A DNA stretch of 50,964 bases from Actinomycetes bacterium (GTDB lineage Bacteria > Actinomycetota > Coriobacteriia > Anaerosomatales > Anaerosomataceae). Of this stretch, positions 9,085 through 18,271 are shown one piece after another; within the stretch, counting starts at the first letter, position 1; the number at the start of each line of letters is the position of its first letter. Position numbers and translations under genes: made by a program. The stretch is from the NCBI GenBank assembly GCA_021373175.1, contig JAJFTE010000089.1, forward strand, positions 1 to 50,964, in the 5' to 3' direction. The notes beneath the pieces were generated by a model that worked only from the letters and a program-made list of their open reading frames with translations, was not told the DNA's origin and did no database searches.

Positions 9085-9855
9085 ATGATCCGAGTCATCG
9101 TCTCAGGCGCGGCCGGCCGCATGGGCAGCGAGGTCGTTTCGGCGCTGAGCACCGAAACGGACATGATCGTTGTGGCCGCGGTCGACCCGCGGCATACAGG
9201 CGAGACGGTCGGCGACCTCACCGTCGTTTCCGACCTCACCGCCGCGATCGACCGGACAAAGCCGGACGTCATGGTCGACTTCACGCATCCCAGCGTCGTC
9301 GCCCTGAACGCGCGCGTCGCGCTTGAAGCGGGCGTGGACTGCGTTATCGGCACGACGGGGCTTGCTACAGAAGTGCTCGAAGAACTTGCGACCGTTGCGC
9401 CGGAGGGCACATGCCTGTTTGTGGCACCCAACTTCGCGATAGGCGCGGTGCTCATGATGCGCTTCGCGGCCGAAGCCGCGCGGTTCATGCCGCACGTTGA
9501 GATCATCGAGCTCCATCACGACCGTAAGGCAGACGCGCCGAGCGGGACCGCGCTTCGCACCGCCGGCCTCATCGCCGCGGCGCGCTCGAGCGTGCCTGAC
9601 GCACCCGGCCGCGAGACCGAAGTCGCCGAGGGCGCACGTGGCGCGCTCGTCGACGACGTGAGCATCCACTCCGTTCGGCTTCCCGGTCTCGTCGCGCACC
9701 AGGAGGTCCTCTTCGGGGGCCAGGGCCAGACGCTTACGATCCGCCACGACAGCATCGACCGCACGAGTTTCATGCCCGGCGTCGTACTCGCGGTGCGCGA
9801 GGTCGGCAAGCACAGCGGCCTCGTGGTGGGCCTTGAGCGCCTGATGGATGAGTAG
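9085..9855 (+). CDS. dapB: 4-hydroxy-tetrahydrodipicolinate reductase
   Basis: DapB reduces hydroxy-tetrahydrodipicolinate to tetrahydrodipicolinate in the lysine and diaminopimelate pathway. The 256-residue protein starts at ATG 9085, preceded by a strong AGGAGGGA at 9072-9079. It has the nucleotide-binding VSGAAGRMG at residues 7-15, VDFTHPSV, and the catalytic IELHHDRKADAPSGTA. Its 3' end overlaps the aspartate kinase frame by eight bases, so two successive pathway enzymes are probably co-translated. Identification is firm. Confidence 0.96.
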   Translation: MIRVIVSGAAGRMGSEVVSALSTETDMIVVAAVDPRHTGETVGDLTVVSDLTAAIDRTKPDVMVDFTHPSVVALNARVALEAGVDCVIGTTGLATEVLEELATVAPEGTCLFVAPNFAIGAVLMMRFAAEAARFMPHVEIIELHHDRKADAPSGTALRTAGLIAAARSSVPDAPGRETEVAEGARGALVDDVSIHSVRLPGLVAHQEVLFGGQGQTLTIRHDSIDRTSFMPGVVLAVREVGKHSGLVVGLERLMDE

Positions 9856-11074
9856 CGTGTCCGGGCACGCCATCATCATCATGAAGTTCGGCGGCACGTC
9901 GGTGGCCACGCCGGAGGGCCGCTCCGCGATCGTGCGGCGTGTGACCGAAGCCCTCGAGCGCGAGCAGGCGCCGGTGGTGGTGGTCTCGGCGATGGGGCGC
10001 AAAGGCGCGCCGTACGCGACCGACACGCTGCTTAGTCTTCTCGAAGGGCTGCCGACTGATGCCCGCGAGCGCGACCTGCTCGCCTGCACCGGCGAGGTCG
10101 TCTCGGCGGTGCTGGTAGCACATGTGCTCCGAGGTGCCGGCATCGACGCGCGCGCGTTCAGCGGTCCCGAAGCCGGCATCGGCACCAACGGCGCGTACGG
10201 CGCCGCGACCGTCACTGACGTCTACCCTGGGCCACTGCTTTCCGCTCTCGCGGCGGACGCCGTGCCTGTGGTCGCCGGCTTCCAGGGGATGGCTCCCGAC
10301 GGCTCCGTCACGACCCTCGGCCGGGGGGGAAGCGACACCACCGCGTGCGCCCTGGGTGTGGCGCTCCGCGCTAAGACCGTGGAGATCTACACCGACGTCG
10401 ACGGCGTGATGAGTGCCGATCCGCGCTCGTGCGACGATGCCGCAGTGCTCGACGTGATCAGCGCCGACGAGCTGTTCCAGATGGCGCGCCACGGTTCGCG
10501 CATCGTCCACACACCCGCAGCCGAACTCGCGCTTGGCAGCGGGCTCGCCGTGCGGGTCCGCAACACGTTTTCGGATCATACCGGCACGCTGGTCGCCGAT
10601 ATCGCCTCCTATCAGCCCAAAGCCCTCGCAACCGCGGTCTCCGAGACGTCGGGCATCGCACGCGTGCACGTGGACCTGTCCGCACCCGAGGGCACGCGCG
10701 AGCACACGGTCGCCCAGGCACGTGTCTACCGCGCGATGGCCGACGCCGGCGTGTCGCTCGACATGTTCACCCCCGCGTCTGACACGCTCGTGTTCACCGT
10801 GCCCGAAGTCGATCTGCCGCGCGCATGCGACGTGCTTGCCGGCCTTGATCTGATATGCAAGACGCAGGGTGGGCTCTCAAAGATCACGTTGGTCGGCGCG
10901 GGTATGCATGGCGTTCCCGGCGTGATGGCGCGTGTCGCCGAGTACCTCTCGGACGCCGGCGTGAACATCCTTCAGACAGCAGACAGCCACACGACGATCT
11001 CCGTGCTGGTCTCGGCCCTCGACGCCACATCCGCCGTGAACGCGCTCCACACCGGCTTCGGGCTGTCGGGATAG
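9848..11074 (+). CDS. lysC: aspartate kinase
   Basis: Aspartate kinase catalyses the first committed step towards lysine, threonine, methionine and diaminopimelate. The protein contains MKFGGTSVATPEGRSAI, GRGGSDTTA and VYTDVDGVMSADPR-like kinase motifs (here EIYTDVDGVMSADPR), then two C-terminal ACT domains, the usual site of allosteric feedback. ATG 9848 overlaps dapB; GTG 9857 and ATG 9881 are possible later starts. With dapB before and dapA after, it forms a small diaminopimelate cluster; asd is not in the window. Confidence 0.94.
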   Translation: MSSVSGHAIIIMKFGGTSVATPEGRSAIVRRVTEALEREQAPVVVVSAMGRKGAPYATDTLLSLLEGLPTDARERDLLACTGEVVSAVLVAHVLRGAGIDARAFSGPEAGIGTNGAYGAATVTDVYPGPLLSALAADAVPVVAGFQGMAPDGSVTTLGRGGSDTTACALGVALRAKTVEIYTDVDGVMSADPRSCDDAAVLDVISADELFQMARHGSRIVHTPAAELALGSGLAVRVRNTFSDHTGTLVADIASYQPKALATAVSETSGIARVHVDLSAPEGTREHTVAQARVYRAMADAGVSLDMFTPASDTLVFTVPEVDLPRACDVLAGLDLICKTQGGLSKITLVGAGMHGVPGVMARVAEYLSDAGVNILQTADSHTTISVLVSALDATSAVNALHTGFGLSG

Positions 11075-11210
11075 GCCGTCAAGACGGGTCCTCCGGGTCC
11101 AGCCTTCCGGCAACGGAGCGCGGCGCGCGTCAGTGGGTTGTGGCACAATATGCGCAGTAGCAGTGCATTCATCGGGGCTACCTCGCCTCGTCGATACAGA
11201 GGAGCTCACC

Positions 11211-12104
11211 ATGACTGAGCCCAGATTCGGACGCCTTGCGACGGCTATGGTCACGCCCTTCACCCCCGACGGCGCACTCGACCTTCCCCGTGCACAGGAG
11301 CTGGCGCTCCGCTTGCTAGAGCAAGGGAGCGAGTCGCTCGTCGTCTGTGGCACCACAGGTGAGTCTCCTACGGTGTTCTACGACGATAAGCTTCGGCTGT
11401 TCGAAGCCGTGATCGAAGCGGTCGATGGCCAGGCGTCCGTCATCGCGAACGTCGGCGACAACTGCACCGATGACTCGGTGGAGTTCGCTCGGCAGGTGGT
11501 GAAGCTCGGCGTCGACGCGGTCATGGCGGTGGTCCCGTACTACAACAAGCCACCTCAGGAAGGCATGTACCGTCATTTCGGCGCCATTGCCTCCGCGGTT
11601 GACGTGCCCGTTGTGCTCTACAACATCCCGGGGCGCTCGGTCGTGAACCTTGAGTCGGCGACGACGCTTCGTTTGGCCGCGGATTTCGAGAACATCGTGG
11701 CGGTGAAAGAGGCCAGTTCGAACCTCACACAGATCGCGTCGATCATCGATGGCGCTCCCGTGGGCTTCGAGGTCCTCTCGGGCAATGACGAGGACACACT
11801 GCCGATGATGGGCCTCGGCGCGACAGGGGTCATCTCTGTCGCTTCGCACGTGGTCGGACCACAAGTCTCCGAGATGGTCTACGCGCAGGCCACGGGCGAC
11901 CACACGCGGGCGCTGAAGATCCACCTGGAACTGATGCCCCTGTTCAGAGCGCTGTTCATGACCGCCAACCCGATCATGGTGAAAAAGGCGCTCGAGCTTG
12001 TCGGGTTCCCGGTGGGGGAAACACGCCTGCCGCTGATCCCGGCGAACGAAGCGCAGACCGCCGAACTAGCCCGCATCATGGACCATCTGGGCCTTATCGA
12101 CTGA
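11211..12104 (+). CDS. dapA: 4-hydroxy-tetrahydrodipicolinate synthase
   Basis: DapA condenses pyruvate with aspartate semialdehyde. The 297-residue product has CGTTGESPT (residues 46-54), the tyrosine pair in VVPYYNKP (110-111), the LYNIPGR tyrosine (137) and the Schiff-base lysine K166 in VAVKEASS. ATG 11211 has AGAGGAG at 11198-11204, so the earlier in-frame start at 11133 is rejected. A 136-bp gap after lysC contains a TTGTG-G-CACAA palindrome near 11138, but no convincing promoter. Confidence 0.95.
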   Translation: MTEPRFGRLATAMVTPFTPDGALDLPRAQELALRLLEQGSESLVVCGTTGESPTVFYDDKLRLFEAVIEAVDGQASVIANVGDNCTDDSVEFARQVVKLGVDAVMAVVPYYNKPPQEGMYRHFGAIASAVDVPVVLYNIPGRSVVNLESATTLRLAADFENIVAVKEASSNLTQIASIIDGAPVGFEVLSGNDEDTLPMMGLGATGVISVASHVVGPQVSEMVYAQATGDHTRALKIHLELMPLFRALFMTANPIMVKKALELVGFPVGETRLPLIPANEAQTAELARIMDHLGLID

Positions 12105-12106
12105 TA

Positions 12107-12122
12107 ACCCGCTCGCGCGGGT
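12107..12122 (+). terminator. short hairpin after dapA
   Basis: ACCCGC / GCGGGT with loop TCGC begins three bases after the dapA stop. The stem is only 6 bp and has no T-run, so it is a weak terminator or 3'-end stabiliser at best. Confidence 0.35.
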
Positions 12123-12173
12123 GGCACGGACCTACACCTCAGACGCACGACAAGGAGCACGATCGAACAACAT

Positions 12174-13847
12174 ATGGCTACGAAACAGAACCGTCTCCGT
12201 GTGATTCCCCTCGGGGGACTCGACGAGATCGGCAAGAACATGACCGTCATCGAATATGGCAACGACATGATCGTCATCGACGCGGGCATCATGTTTCCCG
12301 ACGACGACACGCCCGGCGTGGATCTCATTCTGCCGGACTACAGCTACATCGTGAAGCGCAAGGACAAACTCAGGGGGATCGTCATCACGCACGGTCACGA
12401 GGACCACACCGGCGCGTTGCCGTACCTCCTCCGCGACCTTGGCGTGAGCGTCCCGATCCTGGGTACGAAGCTTACGCTCGGACTCATCCAGGGCAAGCTG
12501 GAAGAGCACCGCATCAAGAAGGCGAAGCTGCGCGAGATCAGGCCAGGCGGACACGTCAGCCTGGGCGTCTTCGGTCTCGATTTCATCGCGATGAACCACT
12601 CCATCCCGGATGGCGTTGCCGTCTTCGTACGCACGCCGGCCGGCAACCTGCTCCACACCGGCGATTTCAAGCTCGACCAGACGCCCATAGACGGCGTCCC
12701 GACGGACTATGCCGGGCTTGCCAAGGCCGCCCGCGCTGGTATCACGCTGCTTATGAGCGACTCCACCAACGCCGAGGTCCTCGGCCATACCCCATCCGAA
12801 GCCGTCGTAGGGGTCGCGCTCAGGCGGATCTTCGCCGAGGCTGACCAGCGCATCATCGTCGCATCGTTCGCGTCCCATATCCATCGGTTGCAACAAGTGT
12901 GCGACGCAGCCGTCGCTACCGGACGCACGGTCGCTGTCACTGGCCGCTCCATGGTGAACAACACCAAGATCGCCCGCGAACTTGGCTATCTTCACATCGA
13001 CGACGAGAACATCGTCGATGCCTACGCGATGCAGGGCCTCGCGGCGGACAAGGTCGTGGTGCTCTCCACCGGTAGCCAGGGCGAACCGCTTTCGGCGCTC
13101 GCGCGTATGGCCAACCGCGACCACAAGACCGTCGAGATCGAAGCGGGAGACACCGTCGTGATCTCCGCAACGCCGGTACCGGGCAACGAGAAGGCTGTGA
13201 GCCGCGTGATCAACCGCCTGTACAAGGCTGGAGCCACGGTCATCCACAGGGGCACGGCGCAGGTGCACGTGTCAGGACACGCCGCCGCCGAAGAACTCAA
13301 GCTTATGCTGAACCTTACGAAGCCCATGTATTTCATGCCGATCCACGGCGAGACGCGACACCTGCATGCACATGCGAAGCTTGCCGAGAGCGTTGGCATA
13401 CCTGAGCGCAACATCTTCGTGCTGGAGAACGGCCAGCCGCTCGATATCACGGAAGCCGGCGCGAGAACCGGCGACCACGTGGAATCGGGTGTCGTGTACG
13501 TTGATGGCATCAACGTCGGCGACGTTGGTCAGGTGGTCCTGCGCGATCGTCAGTTGCTCTCCAGCGACGGCATCGCCATGGTCGTCGTCGCGGTCGATAC
13601 GCAGACGGGCAAAGTCGCGGGAGACGCCGAACTCATCTTGCGAGGCCTCGTCCTCTCGGGCGGCGATGACGAGGCCGTGTTCGCCGAGGCACGTCAACGT
13701 GTGGCAAAGGTCCTGCAACGGACTTCGAATGAAGGGGTCACGGACCAGGGCGTCATCAAGAAGGCGCTCCGCGACTCGCTCAGCCAGTTCATCTGGGAGC
13801 GAAGCCGTCGTCGTCCGATGATCATCCCCGTGGTTATGGAGGTCTGA
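12174..13847 (+). CDS. rnj: ribonuclease J
   Basis: RNase J is a metallo-beta-lactamase/beta-CASP nuclease with 5'-to-3' exonuclease and endonuclease activity. The 557-residue protein shows HGHEDH at residues 73-78, the second metal ligands in MNHSIPDG and HTGDFKLD, and beta-CASP motifs including VTGRSMVNN and GSQGEP. The start is ATG 12174; an AAGGAG at 12152-12157 is rather distant for it. Placement after dapA is common in Firmicutes and Actinobacteria. Together with rny it suggests a Gram-positive style degradosome. Confidence 0.95.
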   Translation: MATKQNRLRVIPLGGLDEIGKNMTVIEYGNDMIVIDAGIMFPDDDTPGVDLILPDYSYIVKRKDKLRGIVITHGHEDHTGALPYLLRDLGVSVPILGTKLTLGLIQGKLEEHRIKKAKLREIRPGGHVSLGVFGLDFIAMNHSIPDGVAVFVRTPAGNLLHTGDFKLDQTPIDGVPTDYAGLAKAARAGITLLMSDSTNAEVLGHTPSEAVVGVALRRIFAEADQRIIVASFASHIHRLQQVCDAAVATGRTVAVTGRSMVNNTKIARELGYLHIDDENIVDAYAMQGLAADKVVVLSTGSQGEPLSALARMANRDHKTVEIEAGDTVVISATPVPGNEKAVSRVINRLYKAGATVIHRGTAQVHVSGHAAAEELKLMLNLTKPMYFMPIHGETRHLHAHAKLAESVGIPERNIFVLENGQPLDITEAGARTGDHVESGVVYVDGINVGDVGQVVLRDRQLLSSDGIAMVVVAVDTQTGKVAGDAELILRGLVLSGGDDEAVFAEARQRVAKVLQRTSNEGVTDQGVIKKALRDSLSQFIWERSRRRPMIIPVVMEV

Positions 13848-13851
13848 TGCT

Positions 13852-14667
13852 GTGAACATCCTGCACGCCGCCCTCCTCGGGATCATTCAGGGACTGACCG
13901 AGTTTCTGCCCGTGTCTTCCGACGGGCACCTGGCCGTCGCATACCACCTGCTCGGCGAGAAGCCGAACCTGACATTCGAAGTGTTCCTGCACACCGCAAC
14001 GTTGATCGCGATGATCGCGTATTTTTGGTCCGATATAGCCCGGCTTCTTGCGGCACTGCTCCCGAAGAATATGGACCGCAAAGACGACCGGCGCCTCATC
14101 GTCTACATCATTGTCGCCACGGCCGTGAGCGGCGCTCTCGCGCTCGTGCTGTCGCCCTACATCGAGAGCATCTCGGCATCGATGACGTGGGTCGCCGTCG
14201 GCTTCCTCGCCACAGCGGCGCTCCTTACGCTAGGCGAGGCCGTGAGCCGCGGCCGCGCTCCGCTGCCCGGCCCGCAGAAACTCAGCCCGCTCAAGAGCGG
14301 GCTGATCGGCGTATTGCAGGGCCTTGCCGTGCTGCCGGGCGTGTCGCGCTCCGGGTCCACGATCTCCGCAGGCATGATGTCGGGCCTCTCGCGCGAAGCT
14401 GCGGCGCGCTTCTCGTTCCTGCTCGGCATACCGATCATCGCGCTTGCCTCGGCTAAAGACGTGCTCGACCTCCTCGGCGGGAATGCCTCGCTTCCTGGCG
14501 TGCTGCCGTCGATCGTGGGCTTCGTGGTCGCCGGCGTCAGCGGGTATCTGGCAATCGCATGGCTGTTGTCGCTGGTGAAGCATCACTCACTCTACTGGTT
14601 TGCCGCATACACGGCGGTGCTTGGCACGGTTATCCTGTTGCTGAACACCGTATTGACCAGGGGGTAG
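13852..14667 (+). CDS. uppP: undecaprenyl-diphosphatase (BacA/UppP)
   Basis: UppP dephosphorylates undecaprenyl diphosphate so the cell-wall lipid carrier can be reused. It is an integral membrane protein of 271 residues with several hydrophobic helices. Motif I reads GIIQGLTEFLPVSSDGHL, keeping the Q/E-xxx-E pair and the histidine but with Asp in place of the usual Thr before GH. Motif II is LPGVSRSGSTISAGM. GTG 13852 follows GGAGGT at 13838-13843. It is closely followed by ftsK. Confidence 0.94.
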   Translation: MNILHAALLGIIQGLTEFLPVSSDGHLAVAYHLLGEKPNLTFEVFLHTATLIAMIAYFWSDIARLLAALLPKNMDRKDDRRLIVYIIVATAVSGALALVLSPYIESISASMTWVAVGFLATAALLTLGEAVSRGRAPLPGPQKLSPLKSGLIGVLQGLAVLPGVSRSGSTISAGMMSGLSREAAARFSFLLGIPIIALASAKDVLDLLGGNASLPGVLPSIVGFVVAGVSGYLAIAWLLSLVKHHSLYWFAAYTAVLGTVILLLNTVLTRG

Positions 14668-14670
14668 CAC

Positions 14671-16911
14671 GTGAGTCCCGCACGCAAAGCGCAGTCCCGC
14701 AAGCGCGCCGCCGAGGGGCGCGTGCCCAAGCGCGCTTCGAAGCAATCGCCGGCGCCCGCGCCTGTCCTGGATGCCGAGAGTCGCCACGAGGTCGTCGGCA
14801 TCGTCTTGGCGGCGGTGTCGGTGGCGTTTGGGATCACGGTCCTGAGCGAGTCTTCGGGCGTCGTTCCGCAGGCCGTCGCCGGCGGTTTGCGTCTCGGCTT
14901 CGGCCTCGGCGCATACGCGGTCCCGGTACTCATCTTGTTGTGGGCGGTCACGTTCTTCGTGCGGGGCGTTCGCGTTGATGAGACGCGCGTCGGCATCGGG
15001 TTGGCGCTGCTGCTCGTCTCGGCCATCTCCATAGCGGCTGTCGGCGTTCCGGCGGCTCTGCTATGGGAGCCCGACGTGCTCGTCGCGCACGGTGGCTATC
15101 TTGGCGGGGGCGTCGCGTGGGGTCTCACGACGCTGTTCGGGAACGCGATCTCGTACGTGCTGCTTGGCGCGATAGCATTGATCGGCCTCGTGTTCGCCGG
15201 CATGTCGATCTCCGAGATCGTGGAGTGGGCCGTGGACGTGATGCATAAGCCCGGGTCCGAGAACGCCGCTCAGGCCGAAACGCAGCTGCCGCGGCGACAC
15301 GCGGCGAAGACCATGCCGATCGAGGAGTTCCAGGAGCGCGAGGCCGCCCTGCCGACCCTGAAACCGCGTCACGGTTCGGATCCGGAGGCGAGTCGCCCGA
15401 CCGTGCCCACGTCGCATGTGACAGCGCCGCGGGCGCTTGAGGGATTCGAGCTGCCATCGATATCCTCGCTCACAAAGAGCCCGCAAAACGCGGCGGCGCA
15501 TCGCGCGGGCGAGAAGGAGATGAAGGCGACCAGCGCGCTGATCGAGTCCACGCTCGCGACGTTCGACATCAGCGCACGCGTCGTGGACTGGGTCTCGGGG
15601 CCTACCGTCACCATGTTCGAGGTCGAACTGGCGCGCGGCATCAAGGTCATGCGGGTCACCGCTCTTGCGGACGACCTCGCACTCGCCCTGGCGGCACCCA
15701 CTATCCGAATCCTTGCACCGATCCCCGGCAAGAGCTACGTGGGCATCGAAGTCCCGAACGAGCGCAGGTCGACCGTGACGCTCGGCGATGTGCTCGACGG
15801 TGCGGCGCTCAACCACCCGAGCCCGCTTCTGCTCGGCATCGGAAAAGACGTGAGCGGCGATCAGATCACGGCCGATCTCGCGGGCATGCCACACCTGCTC
15901 ATCGCCGGCGCCACCGGCACCGGCAAGTCGGTGTGCATCAACGCGCTCATCATGTCGCTCCTGATGCGCGCCACTCCGGCCGAGGTGCGCCTCATCCTGA
16001 TCGACCCGAAGCGGATCGAGCTCAATCTGTACAACGGCGTGCCACACCTGTACGTCCCGGTCGTCACCGAGGCGAAAGAGGCGGCGTCGGCGCTCGCCTG
16101 GGCCGTCTCCGAGATGGACGCACGCCTGAAGCGACTGCAGAAGGCGGGCGCTCGCAACATCGCCCAGTACAACGCGCTTCTGCAGGAGGGCAACGGCCCT
16201 GAAGATGCAACCGAGATGCCCTATCTTGTCATCGTGATCGACGAACTGGCCGACCTCATGATGGTTGCGGCACGAGAGGTCGAAGACTCGATCTGCCGTC
16301 TCTCGGCGCTCGCGCGTGCAGCGGGCATCCACCTTATCGTTGCCACGCAGCGCCCTTCGACCGACATTATCACCGGGCTGATCAAGACGAATATCACGAA
16401 CCGCATCGCCTTCGCGGTCTCCTCCGGCATCGATAGCCGCGTCATCCTCGACCAGCCCGGTGCCGAGAAGCTCGTTGGCATGGGCGACATGCTCTTCTCG
16501 ACGCCGGCATGGCCCAAGCCGAAGCGCATCCAGGGTGCGCTCGTGACCGAGTCGGAGATCAACACCGTCGTCGCGCACCTCAAGGAGCAGGCCGAGCCCG
16601 AGTACCACGAGGAGATCCTTCACCTCAAGCTGGCGTCATCGGGCGGCGGCGCCGACACGGGCGGCGACGACGACCCGCTCATATGGGAGGCCGCTGACAT
16701 CGTCGTCACGAGCGGCATGGGGTCCACCTCACTGCTGCAGCGCCGCTTGAAGGTGGGCTACGCCCGAGCCGGTCGCATCATGGACATGCTTGAAGGCAAG
16801 GGGATCGTCGGGCCGCCGGACGGGAGCCGACCTCGCGAGGTACGTGCCGACGTCGAGGAGCTGGAGTCCATCAAGACGTTCGAGCGGCAGGACCGAGAGG
16901 AATCGCAGTGA
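14671..16911 (+). CDS. ftsK: DNA translocase FtsK/SpoIIIE
   Basis: FtsK pumps chromosomal DNA across the division septum and helps resolve dimers. The 746-residue protein has a basic N-terminus, four membrane helices in about residues 34-190, a short linker, then the RecA-like motor. Walker A GATGTGKS is at 413-420 and Walker B is in LVIVIDELADLM near 523. The C-terminal winged-helix gamma domain contains SGMGSTSLLQRRLKVGYARA and should read KOPS/SRS sequences. The start is GTG 14671, three bases after uppP. The linker is far shorter than that of E. coli FtsK. Confidence 0.96.
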   Translation: MSPARKAQSRKRAAEGRVPKRASKQSPAPAPVLDAESRHEVVGIVLAAVSVAFGITVLSESSGVVPQAVAGGLRLGFGLGAYAVPVLILLWAVTFFVRGVRVDETRVGIGLALLLVSAISIAAVGVPAALLWEPDVLVAHGGYLGGGVAWGLTTLFGNAISYVLLGAIALIGLVFAGMSISEIVEWAVDVMHKPGSENAAQAETQLPRRHAAKTMPIEEFQEREAALPTLKPRHGSDPEASRPTVPTSHVTAPRALEGFELPSISSLTKSPQNAAAHRAGEKEMKATSALIESTLATFDISARVVDWVSGPTVTMFEVELARGIKVMRVTALADDLALALAAPTIRILAPIPGKSYVGIEVPNERRSTVTLGDVLDGAALNHPSPLLLGIGKDVSGDQITADLAGMPHLLIAGATGTGKSVCINALIMSLLMRATPAEVRLILIDPKRIELNLYNGVPHLYVPVVTEAKEAASALAWAVSEMDARLKRLQKAGARNIAQYNALLQEGNGPEDATEMPYLVIVIDELADLMMVAAREVEDSICRLSALARAAGIHLIVATQRPSTDIITGLIKTNITNRIAFAVSSGIDSRVILDQPGAEKLVGMGDMLFSTPAWPKPKRIQGALVTESEINTVVAHLKEQAEPEYHEEILHLKLASSGGGADTGGDDDPLIWEAADIVVTSGMGSTSLLQRRLKVGYARAGRIMDMLEGKGIVGPPDGSRPREVRADVEELESIKTFERQDREESQ

Positions 16912-16938
16912 CCGCGCGCGTGGGGAATATGGTGCGCC

Positions 16939-17727
16939 ATGCCCGTTGGTGACAGGCTCGCTGGCGAGCGTCGTAAACAGGGCAAGAGCATCGCGCAGGT
17001 CGTGAGCGCCACGAACATCATGGCGCGCTTGATCGAGGCGCTCGAGGCCGGGCGCTACGACGAGCTTCCAAGTCCTGCGTACGTACGGGGCTATATCCAG
17101 GCCTACGCGAAGTTCCTCGGCATGCCTTCGGCACCGCTGCTCAAGGAGTATGAAGACGACCTCGGCGTCGGCAAGCCTCGAACCCGGCTCGAGGAAATGC
17201 CTGAACGCACCGTGGTTGCCACGCACGACCAGCTCCACGCCATCCCGAGCGGTACGCTGCTTGCGATCATCGCGGCGCTCGTCGCCATCGGCCTTGTGCT
17301 CTGGCTCGTCGGCAGCGTCTTGAACCGAAGCGATGCTCCGCTGCCCATTCCCCCGGCGACCGCCACCAACACCGTCGAACCCACAAGCGCAGCTCCCGGC
17401 GTCACGACCGATACCGTGCCGGGCACAGCCACGGTGGACGCTGCCGCTCCCACGTCCGATTCGGCCGCCCCGACCGGCGCTTCTTTCGTTCTTAAGGTGA
17501 GCGTCGCCGACGGTGCCGCCTCGTGGTTGCGCGTCACGGTCGACGGCCTGCAGGCGTACGAAGGCACACTGGCCGGTGGCCAGACCAAGGAATGGACGGT
17601 CACGAAAGACGCCGAGGTCCGTATCGGCAAGCCGAGCAACGTCACCGTCACGCGCGACGGCACGATAGTCGAGCCGAAGGCGGTCAACGGCATCGGTGTG
17701 ATAACGCTCGACAGCGCGACTCCCTAA
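16939..17727 (+). CDS. RodZ-like helix-turn-helix membrane protein
   Basis: The 262-residue protein has an N-terminal Xre-type helix-turn-helix (residues 1-75, with ATNIMARLIEALEAGRYDEL and YVRGYIQAYAKFLGM), one membrane helix at about 106-127, a Pro/Thr/Ala-rich spacer, and a C-terminal DUF4115-like beta domain. This is the RodZ layout, a protein that links MreB-type cell-shape machinery to the membrane. No mreB is in the window, so a role in elongation or division is inferred. It follows ftsK by 27 bp and precedes yajQ. ATG 16939 is preceded by GGGGAA. Confidence 0.78.
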   Translation: MPVGDRLAGERRKQGKSIAQVVSATNIMARLIEALEAGRYDELPSPAYVRGYIQAYAKFLGMPSAPLLKEYEDDLGVGKPRTRLEEMPERTVVATHDQLHAIPSGTLLAIIAALVAIGLVLWLVGSVLNRSDAPLPIPPATATNTVEPTSAAPGVTTDTVPGTATVDAAAPTSDSAAPTGASFVLKVSVADGAASWLRVTVDGLQAYEGTLAGGQTKEWTVTKDAEVRIGKPSNVTVTRDGTIVEPKAVNGIGVITLDSATP

Positions 17728-17766
17728 GCCCGCACGCTGCACGCGTTCTCCGGAAAGGAAGCCCTC

Positions 17767-18264
17767 ATGGCCAAGGATCAGAGTTTCGACGTCGTTTCAC
17801 AGGTTGACGCGCAGGAGGTCGACAACGCCGTGCAACAGGCGATCAAGGAACTCGTGCAGCGCTACGATCTCAAGGACACCGGCTCCTCGATCACGCTGGA
17901 CAAGCACGCCGCAACGGTGGTGATCAGCGCCCCGAGCGATTTTGTATTCAAACAAGTCCGCGACGTGCTCGAGACCAAACTCGTACGTCGGGGCATCGAC
18001 CTGAAGGCCATCACTTGGGGCAAGATCGAGACCGCAAGCGGGGGATCGGTTCGCTCCACGGGCACCATCGTGAACGGCATCGACCAGGAGATCGCGCGCA
18101 AGATCAACAAGGACGTTCGCGATAACACCTTCAAGGTGAAGGTGCAGATCGAGGGCGACAAGGTGCGCGTCTTCAGCACCAGCCGCGACGAGCTTCAAGC
18201 TGTTATCGTGTTCCTGAAGGCCGCGGACTACGGTATCCCGCTACAGTTCAACAACTACCGCTAG
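17767..18264 (+). CDS. yajQ: YajQ-family nucleotide-binding protein
   Basis: YajQ proteins bind nucleotides; in Xanthomonas a homologue is a c-di-GMP effector. The 165-residue product begins MAKDQSFDVVSQVDAQEV and ends ADYGIPLQFNNYR, both family hallmarks, and contains KDTGSSI and SAPSDFVFKQVRDVL. ATG 17767 is preceded by GGAAAGGAAG. It sits between the RodZ-like gene and rimO. The true ligand in this organism is not known from sequence. Confidence 0.92.
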   Translation: MAKDQSFDVVSQVDAQEVDNAVQQAIKELVQRYDLKDTGSSITLDKHAATVVISAPSDFVFKQVRDVLETKLVRRGIDLKAITWGKIETASGGSVRSTGTIVNGIDQEIARKINKDVRDNTFKVKVQIEGDKVRVFSTSRDELQAVIVFLKAADYGIPLQFNNYR

Positions 18265-18271
18265 AGGTCTT

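Noticed and set aside
11075-11210. A lysine riboswitch or attenuator before dapA
   Set aside because: The 136-bp gap is shorter than a lysine riboswitch and lacks its conserved junction sequences; only a short TTGTG/CACAA palindrome is seen.
12132-13268. A 378-residue minus-strand frame opposite rnj, with similar long frames opposite pnp, ftsK and rny
   Set aside because: They mirror highly conserved genes on the other strand, show no family motifs, and have the composition expected of antisense frames in GC-rich DNA.
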